Origin: a virus
IMG/VR virus record: IMGVR_UViG_3300042402_001758
Location: 124,001-188,000 of that record
Reading direction: 5' to 3' (one strand)
Length of the DNA: 64,000 bases
Shown: piece by piece, positions 52,616 through 58,601 of the stretch
Layout: every line of letters starts with the position of its first letter
How positions within the stretch are numbered: position 1 is the stretch's first letter
Notes under the pieces: generated by a model
Seen by the model: only the letters and a program-made list of their open reading frames with translations
The model's database searches: none
What the model was told of the DNA's origin: nothing
Translations under genes and position numbers: made by a program

Positions 52616-53245
52616 ATGGCAATTTCATCATTATCAAAATTTACAGTTCCTCTAGCAAGCGATGCGTCTGCATCATCGCAAGGGATGTTGATGCCAAAAC
52701 TAAAATATCGCTTTAGAGTGATGTTTGAAAATTTTGGTGTTTCTACTCCTACTACTGAACTAACTAAACAAGTACAAACTGCGGCTCGACCACAAGTACA
52801 GTTTGCAAACCAAGTAATTGAAATTTACAACAGTAAAATCAATTATGCAGGCAAGCACACATGGCAACCTATTGCAATTACATTACGTGATGATGTTAGT
52901 AATAATGTGCAAAAACTTGTTGGTGAACAATTACAGAAACAATTTGACTTTCTTGAGCAGAGTAGTGCAGCAAGTGCTATTGATTATAAGTTTAATCTGC
53001 GTCTTGAAATGTTAGACGGTGGTAACGGCGCCGACACCGTTACTGTTCTAGAAACTTGGGAATGTTATGGTTGTTACCTAACAACTGTAAACTATCAAAG
53101 TTTAGGCTACGGTGAACAAGGACCTGCTATGATCGATTTAACAATTCAACCAGACAACTGTGTACAAACACCACAAGGCACTGGAGTAGGCACTAATGTA
53201 GCAAGAGCACTAGGTGTATTAGCTACAGGCAGCGGAAGACGTTAA
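52616..53245 (+). CDS. 19: Tail tube protein gp19
   Basis: 209 aa (T4 gp19 is 163). Tube motifs: MPKLKYRFRVMFENFGV, then RPQVQFANQVIEIYNSKINY and HTWQPIAITLRDD, and LETWECYGCYLTTVNYQSLG followed by MIDLTIQPDNC. Hexamers stack to form the DNA channel inside the sheath. Ribosome site AAAGGA. Closed by a strong terminator. Confidence 0.93.
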   Translation: MAISSLSKFTVPLASDASASSQGMLMPKLKYRFRVMFENFGVSTPTTELTKQVQTAARPQVQFANQVIEIYNSKINYAGKHTWQPIAITLRDDVSNNVQKLVGEQLQKQFDFLEQSSAASAIDYKFNLRLEMLDGGNGADTVTVLETWECYGCYLTTVNYQSLGYGEQGPAMIDLTIQPDNCVQTPQGTGVGTNVARALGVLATGSGRR

Positions 53246-53246
53246 T

Positions 53247-53274
53247 AAAAAAGCAGCTGAAAAGCTGCTTTTTT
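53247..53274 (+). terminator. Intrinsic terminator after gp19
   Basis: Arms 53247-53258 and 53263-53274, core GCAGCT/AGCTGC, closed by a GAAA tetraloop and ending in six T. Confidence 0.92.
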
Positions 53275-53309
53275 ATGACTTTGTATTAACTACGTAGTTA
53301 ATATTGTTC

Positions 53310-53317
53310 GATAAATA
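53310..53317 (+). promoter_or_regulatory. Late-promoter octamer GATAAATA, 5 nt from start
   Basis: Spacer ATTGT, then the ATG at 53323; no Shine-Dalgarno. Candidate leaderless transcript. Confidence 0.62.
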
Positions 53318-53322
53318 ATTGT

Positions 53323-54381
53323 ATGTCTAATAAAGCCTTACGTCAGTTTGTTAGTGGATTCTTCAATCCTAAGGGAAACCTTGGAGATTTTAGACACGCT
53401 GCTAGAACCTTTGTCGATGATAATTTTAGATTAGCACCTAAATCTAAATTTTTATTTCATGTGTTTTTTAAAATAAACACTAACGCTCTTAAAAGTTTAA
53501 ACTTTAAATTCCAACATCAAAATGAAATAGGTATCCTAGTAAAATCAGCTGACTTACCAAAATTTACAATAAGTTCCGAAACTGCTAATCAATACAATAG
53601 AAAAAAAGTTGTTCAAACAAAAATTGATTATCAACCAGTTAGTATTAAATTTCACGATGACAACCTAGGCGTTACACGACAATTATGGGAAAACTATTTT
53701 AGTTATTATTATGCCGATCCAATAGCATCAAAAATTCAAGGTAATTATTTTAGAACAGCCACTCTAGGAAAGAATTACATTAAATCTCCATTTGGACTAG
53801 ATAATAACAGTTCTATACCTTTTTTTGACAGTGTGGTTATATACCAAATGGCCAGAAAGTATTGGAACAGTTATACTTTAGTAAATCCATTAATTACTTC
53901 CTGGAATCACGATTCATTAGATTATACCAGTAATAACACAGGTGAGCAATCAATGACATTAGCTTATGAGTCAGTATACTACGAAAATGGTTTAGTGTCT
54001 CAAGGAAATCCGTTAGGATTCGGAGTCGATCATTATGATACAGTGCCGAGTCCTATATCGTTAGCTGGTGGCGGCACCAGATCTTTATTTGGCGCAGGCG
54101 GAGTACTAGCAGGAGCAAGTTCTGTGTTTGGATCTGTAGCATCCGGTCAGGCATTTTCTAGTCCTGCAAATTTTGTAGCTACTGCAATAACTGCGGTAAA
54201 CACTTATAATAATTCACAACAATTAAGTAGAACTGGTATAACAGAAGAATTAACTAACGTGACCAATCGAAGTTTATCCACAGTAACTGGAAATAGTGCC
54301 GGCGCTGTAAGAAATACAACATTTCCAGTAAGTGATTCATCAGTTCCTACAGTTGCTCAGCCTAGAAATTTAAATCCATAA
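53323..54381 (+). CDS. Tail-tube-like virion protein (possible gp48/gp54-type tube initiator)
   Basis: 352 aa. It opens SNKALRQFVSGFFNPKGNLG, followed by LAPKSKFLFHVFFKIN. A strand region (GILVKSADLPKFTISSETAN, then QTKIDYQPVSIKFHDD) resembles the tube fold of gp19 in layout (KSxFxxxV...PxxQ/S...YxPVxIxxxDD). Ser/Gly-rich C-terminal tail. T4 uses two tube-fold proteins, gp48 and gp54, to start the tube on the baseplate, and their size (about 320-364 aa) fits. The exact equivalence cannot be decided here. Predicted leaderless start. Confidence 0.65.
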   Translation: MSNKALRQFVSGFFNPKGNLGDFRHAARTFVDDNFRLAPKSKFLFHVFFKINTNALKSLNFKFQHQNEIGILVKSADLPKFTISSETANQYNRKKVVQTKIDYQPVSIKFHDDNLGVTRQLWENYFSYYYADPIASKIQGNYFRTATLGKNYIKSPFGLDNNSSIPFFDSVVIYQMARKYWNSYTLVNPLITSWNHDSLDYTSNNTGEQSMTLAYESVYYENGLVSQGNPLGFGVDHYDTVPSPISLAGGGTRSLFGAGGVLAGASSVFGSVASGQAFSSPANFVATAITAVNTYNNSQQLSRTGITEELTNVTNRSLSTVTGNSAGAVRNTTFPVSDSSVPTVAQPRNLNP

Positions 54382-54382
54382 T

Positions 54383-54757
54383 ATGAACACTAGAACGAAT
54401 CTACCACCGCAGTCTCCTACAGATAGTGCAGACGAAGTAAAAACATTTTTTAACAAATATTTTACTCATCAAGTAAGCTTTCCTAGCAATCAAATAGATG
54501 CAGTGTTAGGGTTTTTCTTAAAGAATGGGTTTGATGAGCAAGCCGCAAAAAGCACTGCTATAGTTTTATTAAATCAAGCTAGAATCGACAACGTTAATCC
54601 TATGCAACTTATAGATACCTTGAAAGGATTAAATGGTGCTCAGCTTAGTCAAGTAGTCACTGAGATTATAAATTTATATAGAGAAAAAACAAGCTTTCTA
54701 GGTTATAAGACATTGACTTCTGAAGTTACATATGAAAGCAGAAATATTGCACAATAA
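54383..54757 (+). CDS. Small conserved-type virion structural protein
   Basis: 124 aa, helical. Contains VSFPSNQIDAVLGFFLKNGF, then AVLGFF and NVNPMQLIDTLKGLNGAQL, with C-terminal KTSFLGYKTLTSEVTY. It follows the tube-like gene with a 1-nt gap and overlaps gp4 (TAATG). The arrangement tube-like protein plus this small protein is familiar from marine T4-like phages, where such products are virion components. Molecular role unknown. Confidence 0.72.
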   Translation: MNTRTNLPPQSPTDSADEVKTFFNKYFTHQVSFPSNQIDAVLGFFLKNGFDEQAAKSTAIVLLNQARIDNVNPMQLIDTLKGLNGAQLSQVVTEIINLYREKTSFLGYKTLTSEVTYESRNIAQ

Positions 54758-55194
54758 TGTCCAAATTTGCAAGAGGAAAGTTTACAGTCACTAACGTAGA
54801 AAAGTATGTAGGTAATAGTTCTCCTACATATAGAAGTAGTTGGGAATGGAACTTTATGAATTTTTGTGATAAAGATCCTAGAATATTAAAATGGGCTAGC
54901 GAAGCAGTAAAAATTCCTTACAAAGATCCGTTTACTGGTCGCCAAACTGTATATGTTCCAGACTTCTTTATACAATATGCAGATAAAAAAGGTATAATGC
55001 AAGTCGAGCTAATAGAAATTAAACCTCAAAGTCAAACCTTGCTCGAAAAAGCCGGCAAAAATCGTAATAATCAATTACAATGGGCTAAGAATCAAGTTAA
55101 ATGGAGAGCAGCTCAATCGTGGTGCTCAAAGCAAGGCATAAAATTTAGAGTTTTAAATGAACAAGATTTATTTTATAACGGTCGTTTAAGATAA
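54757..55194 (+). CDS. 4: Head completion protein gp4
   Basis: 145 aa (T4 gp4 is 150). Same layout as T4 gp4: KFTVTNVEKYVGNSSPTYRS, then SSWEWNFMNFCDKDPRILKW and SEAVKIPY, and VPDFF with Asp69 followed by ELIEIKP with Glu87 and Lys89, a PD-(D/E)xK-like arrangement. The C-terminus ends KWRAAQSWCSKQGIKFRVLN. Needed to finish filled heads, perhaps by trimming DNA ends. Coupled to the preceding gene. Confidence 0.88.
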   Translation: MSKFARGKFTVTNVEKYVGNSSPTYRSSWEWNFMNFCDKDPRILKWASEAVKIPYKDPFTGRQTVYVPDFFIQYADKKGIMQVELIEIKPQSQTLLEKAGKNRNNQLQWAKNQVKWRAAQSWCSKQGIKFRVLNEQDLFYNGRLR

Positions 55195-55197
55195 GTA
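55190..55197 (+). promoter_or_regulatory. Variant late octamer GATAAGTA, 5 nt from start
   Basis: Two mismatches to TATAAATA. Contains the gp4 stop TAA (55192-55194). Spacer ATTAT to the gp16 ATG at 55203, without Shine-Dalgarno. Weaker than the others but with the same geometry. Confidence 0.4.
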
Positions 55198-55202
55198 ATT
55201 AT

Positions 55203-55673
55203 ATGAAAAAGCTAGAAGAAGTCTTAAATTTACCAGAAAGCAAAAAGCTAATTAAAAAAGAAGAAAAGAGTAAAGCTGTAGAAGCCACACAACCTTTGTT
55301 AAGAGATATCAGCGAGTTTGATAAGATTGCAGCGGCTTTGCCGCAAGTTAAAGGATTAGGCGACATCAGCGATAAAGAATTTGACGAGCTTGCTCAACGA
55401 GCTACAGATGCATTTGATGACTTAATGGATTTAGGCATGAATGTAGAAGCTAGATATAGTGGGCGAGTATTCGAAGTTGCAAGCACTATGTTAAAGAATG
55501 CCATTGATGCTAAAGCAGCAAAAATAGACAAAAAGCTCAAAATGGTAGAATTACAATTAAAGAAACAAAAGCTAGACAATGATAAAGGCGATGAAAGCCA
55601 AGATATTACAAATTCCAGCGTTATTATCTCAGATAGAAATAGCTTGTTGGAAAAACTGAAGAATATGAAATAA
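55203..55673 (+). CDS. 16: Terminase small subunit gp16
   Basis: 156 aa (T4 gp16 is 164). Central helical hairpin (DISDKEFDELAQRATDAFDD, then LMDLGMNVEARYSGRVFEV and ASTMLKNAIDAKAAKIDKKL) as in T4-like small terminases. It forms a ring that stimulates gp17 and recognises DNA for packaging. The C-terminal segment (SQDITNSSVIISDRNSLLEK) recalls the gp16 region that contacts gp17. Stop TAA lies within the next late octamer. Confidence 0.85.
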   Translation: MKKLEEVLNLPESKKLIKKEEKSKAVEATQPLLRDISEFDKIAAALPQVKGLGDISDKEFDELAQRATDAFDDLMDLGMNVEARYSGRVFEVASTMLKNAIDAKAAKIDKKLKMVELQLKKQKLDNDKGDESQDITNSSVIISDRNSLLEKLKNMK

Positions 55674-55676
55674 ATA
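55669..55676 (+). promoter_or_regulatory. Late-promoter octamer AATAAATA overlapping gp16 stop
   Basis: Contains TAA 55671-55673; 18 nt upstream of the ATG at 55695, with TTAGGA between. Confidence 0.58.
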
Positions 55677-55694
55677 CACTATTAGGACTGCTAT

Positions 55695-56300
55695 ATGAAA
55701 TCGTTTAAAGAATATCTTACTGAAAGTGTAGAAGAAAAAAAGTACTCTTTTAAAATTAAAATTGCTGGGGAATTACCCGAGCATATAGAAGATACTATGA
55801 AGGCTGCTTTGGACAAGTATAAAGTGTCTAGTTTTAGCAAAGGAAAAACTACACCAATACAGGCAAAATTGTCAGATTTTCCTACACTAGAAAACACCCA
55901 CATGACCATTTTTGATGTAGAATTAGATTATCCTACAACTAGTCAAGTGCTAACTGCTTACATGTCAGAACAAACAGGTATAGATCCCTGCTGCTTACGT
56001 GTGCGTAGTTTAAAAGAAGAAGATGAAGTTGAATTAAACAATGAACATATGTCTGACGACAGTAAAAAATCTGCATTACTAAGTCAAGATTATCAAAAAG
56101 AAAATAATCAAGAGTTAGTAGGAGAGAAAAAGATCAGCAGTCTGCTCAAAGAATTAGCTAAGATTAGTAAAGAAACTCAGCCAACACAATACAAGGGTGT
56201 AAATGATAAAATACTTGCTAAATCTTCACCAAAAGAAAAAGCATCATCGACAGAAAAAGTTTCTGCTTCGCAAAGTGTGTTAAAAGGAAAAACAAAATGA
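55695..56300 (+). CDS. Candidate internal head protein with capsid-targeting-like N-terminus
   Basis: 201 aa. The first ten residues MKSFKEYLTE closely resemble the T4 capsid-targeting sequence MKTYQEFIAE of internal proteins, and YLTE|S matches the gp21 cleavage rule and the predicted gp23 site YLAE|S. A compact alpha/beta domain follows (YSFKIKIAGELPEHIEDTMK ... THMTIFDVELDYP), then a Lys/Ser-rich tail (KASSTEKVSASQSVLKGKTK). Basic, removable-leader proteins of this kind are packaged with DNA in T4. The domain looks conserved-type but its function is unknown. Ends with a 4-nt overlap (ATGA) with the next gene. Confidence 0.7.
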   Translation: MKSFKEYLTESVEEKKYSFKIKIAGELPEHIEDTMKAALDKYKVSSFSKGKTTPIQAKLSDFPTLENTHMTIFDVELDYPTTSQVLTAYMSEQTGIDPCCLRVRSLKEEDEVELNNEHMSDDSKKSALLSQDYQKENNQELVGEKKISSLLKELAKISKETQPTQYKGVNDKILAKSSPKEKASSTEKVSASQSVLKGKTK

Positions 56301-56935
56301 ATTTTCAAGAATTAATGGCTCGCATGGCTGAATTAGACCAGCCAGTGCAAGAATCAGATAAAGCAGATAAAGATTACGACGGTGACGGCGAAATTGAATC
56401 AGGCAAAGACGAGTACATGGGATCTAAAGACAAAGCTATCAAACAGGCAATGGGTAAAAAAGACGAGAGTCTTGATGTTTTAGCAGATCAATTAGAACAA
56501 GATATGGACGAATGTGGCATGGGACCAATGAGTATGCCTAGCATGAACAAGCAACAAGATAATGTTAGCATGAATGTTAGTATGAACGGATCAGGCAGCG
56601 GCGGAATTAGGGACCTAATGAATATTCTTAGAAACTTAGAAAAGGGCGACGATTCTATAGATCACGATCATGGAGACCATGACATGGATTCTCCTGGCAT
56701 TGACATGCCAGGTATGATGGTAATGAAGAAAGAACCGGTACTAGGTGATGAATATGCTAATAGTCCAGACGTTCAACTAGGACAAGATAATTTTCCTATA
56801 GATCACGGTGACGATCTTCACAAATCAAAAGACAGCTACAGCGATAAACCATATAGAGGTGATAATCCTATGGCTTTAGAAAGCTACAAAACAAAACTTC
56901 ATGCAATGTATGAAGACATAAAAAATCGCAGTTAA
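56297..56935 (+). CDS. Acidic Met/Asp-rich protein with EF-hand-like loop
   Basis: 212 aa. Start MNFQELMARMAELDQ. An Asp-rich loop DKDYDGDGEIESGKDE (about residues 25-40) has the D-x-D-x-D-G pattern of calcium-binding loops. The middle is Met/Gly/Ser-rich. A His/Asp cluster (DHDHGDHDMD) comes next, and the end is SYKTKLHAMYEDIKNRS. Like the gp67-like protein it is strongly acidic with Asp/Met repeats. Translationally coupled to the candidate internal protein and closed by a terminator before gp17. Could be a head-associated metal-binding protein; function not established. Confidence 0.7.
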   Translation: MNFQELMARMAELDQPVQESDKADKDYDGDGEIESGKDEYMGSKDKAIKQAMGKKDESLDVLADQLEQDMDECGMGPMSMPSMNKQQDNVSMNVSMNGSGSGGIRDLMNILRNLEKGDDSIDHDHGDHDMDSPGIDMPGMMVMKKEPVLGDEYANSPDVQLGQDNFPIDHGDDLHKSKDSYSDKPYRGDNPMALESYKTKLHAMYEDIKNRS

Positions 56936-56953
56936 AAACATACGCTACTAACC

Positions 56954-56982
56954 AAATAGCCCCATTAAGGGGCTATTTTTTT
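56954..56982 (+). terminator. Intrinsic terminator upstream of gp17
   Basis: Arms 56954-56963 (AAATAGCCCC) and 56969-56978 (GGGGCTATTT), 5-nt loop, T-run to 56982. Confidence 0.92.
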
Positions 56983-56989
56983 GTAAATA
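56982..56989 (+). promoter_or_regulatory. Variant late octamer TGTAAATA, 5 nt from gp17 start
   Basis: One mismatch to TATAAATA, directly at the end of the terminator T-run. Spacer AAACT, then the ATG at 56995; no Shine-Dalgarno. Confidence 0.5.
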
Positions 56990-56994
56990 AAACT

Positions 56995-58593
56995 ATGGCA
57001 AGCAAAAGTTTGGATGGTGTCCTAACTAAAAAGGCACACACAAAAGAAACCTTTACAGAACTTCAAATAGAGGATCTGTTAAAATGTGCAGATACTGACA
57101 ACGGGTATCATTATTTTTGCGACAACTTTTTTTACATACAGCACCCTGTAAAAGGAAAAATGCTGTTCGAGCCGTATGACTATCAGTCAAGATTATTAGA
57201 TGCATATCACGGGCATAGATTTAATATTAATATGTTACCTAGGCAAATGGGTAAAACTACCTGTGCCGCCGGATACTTATTGTGGTATGCTATGTTTCAC
57301 CCGGACCAGACTATATTAATCTCTGCACACAAATATACAGGTTCGCAGGAAATCATGCAACGTGTTCGTTATGCCTACGAGCTTTGTCCAGACCATATAC
57401 GCTGCGGTGTAATTAACTATAACAAAGGCAGTATTGAGTTTGATAATGGTAGTCGTATTATATCAACTACTACTACAGGTAATACAGGTCGTGGTATGAG
57501 TATTTCATTACTATACTGTGATGAGTTTGCTTTTGTACCACCTAATATTGCTGACGAATTTTGGACATCAATTTCTCCGACATTGGCTACTGGTGGTAAA
57601 GCTATTATCACTAGTACCCCTAACAGTGACGAAGATACCTTTGCTACAATTTGGAAAGAAGCTAACAAAAAATTTGACGAATTTGGCAATGAACAAGATG
57701 TAGGAGTTAACGGCTTTTTTCCTTTTACATGTACTTGGGATGAACATCCAGATCGTGACGATGCATGGGCTTCACAAGAACGTGGACGCATTGGTGAAGA
57801 ACGATTTCGTAGAGAATATAATTGCGAATTCTTAATTTATGACGAAACTCTAATTAGCAGTATTTGTCTTGCCGGATTAGACGGCAAGCAACCTATAATG
57901 AACATGGGGCAAACACGCTGGTACAAGACTCCTAGCAAAGATCACATTTATGCAATTGCGTTAGATCCAAGTTTAGGCACTGGTGGCAATAGTGCAGGCA
58001 TTCAAGTGTTCGAACTACCTAGTTTCATTCAGGTTGCCGAATGGCAGCATAATTTGACTCCTATTCAAGGACAAATAAAAATTTTAAAAGAAATATTAAA
58101 ATACTTACAAGATTGTGTAGGCGATGATAATAGTCGAAATATATATTGGAGCTTAGAAAATAACAATATTGGAGAAGCTGGACTAATCTGTATTAGAGAC
58201 ATAGGAGAAGAACATTTTCCAGGTCTTTTTGTCAGCGAACCTATAAGAAAAGGGCATGTGAGAAAATTTAGAAAAGGGTTCAATACTACACATAAAACTA
58301 AAATTTCTGCGGCAGCAAGATTAAAATACCTTGTAGAATCAGGTAAAATGAAGATTCACTCTAAACCTCTTATATCGGAGCTTAAAGCATTTGTAGCCGC
58401 CGGTATTACATTTAAAGCTAAAGCTGGAGAACAAGACGATTTAGTAAGTGCATTACTGCTTATTGTACGTATGAGCCAAGTTTTAGCAGATTGGGATAGC
58501 AGAGTCTTTGATACTTTCAGTTCTAATGAGGGCTTAGAGGATGAGGATTACGAGCTTCCTATGCCCATTTTTGTTTCAAGTATGCTTGGATAA
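56995..58593 (+). CDS. 17: Terminase large subunit gp17
   Basis: 532 aa (T4 gp17 is 610). ATPase: Walker A PRQMGKTT (82-89), coupling region with TTTTGNTGRGMS, Walker B LLYCDE (172-177, catalytic Glu177), and ITSTPN as the motif III region. Nuclease domain with ALDPSLGTGGN (Asp324), WSLENNNIGEAG and a late Asp pair in GEQDDLVSALLL. The motor that pumps DNA into the prohead and cuts headful ends. Separated from upstream genes by a terminator and read from its own promoter. Confidence 0.95.
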   Translation: MASKSLDGVLTKKAHTKETFTELQIEDLLKCADTDNGYHYFCDNFFYIQHPVKGKMLFEPYDYQSRLLDAYHGHRFNINMLPRQMGKTTCAAGYLLWYAMFHPDQTILISAHKYTGSQEIMQRVRYAYELCPDHIRCGVINYNKGSIEFDNGSRIISTTTTGNTGRGMSISLLYCDEFAFVPPNIADEFWTSISPTLATGGKAIITSTPNSDEDTFATIWKEANKKFDEFGNEQDVGVNGFFPFTCTWDEHPDRDDAWASQERGRIGEERFRREYNCEFLIYDETLISSICLAGLDGKQPIMNMGQTRWYKTPSKDHIYAIALDPSLGTGGNSAGIQVFELPSFIQVAEWQHNLTPIQGQIKILKEILKYLQDCVGDDNSRNIYWSLENNNIGEAGLICIRDIGEEHFPGLFVSEPIRKGHVRKFRKGFNTTHKTKISAAARLKYLVESGKMKIHSKPLISELKAFVAAGITFKAKAGEQDDLVSALLLIVRMSQVLADWDSRVFDTFSSNEGLEDEDYELPMPIFVSSMLG

Positions 58594-58596
58594 ATA
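58589..58596 (+). promoter_or_regulatory. Late-promoter octamer GATAAATA overlapping gp17 stop
   Basis: Contains TAA 58591-58593. Spacer TCAGT, then the ATG at 58602; no Shine-Dalgarno. Confidence 0.62.
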
Positions 58597-58601
58597 TCAG
58601 T

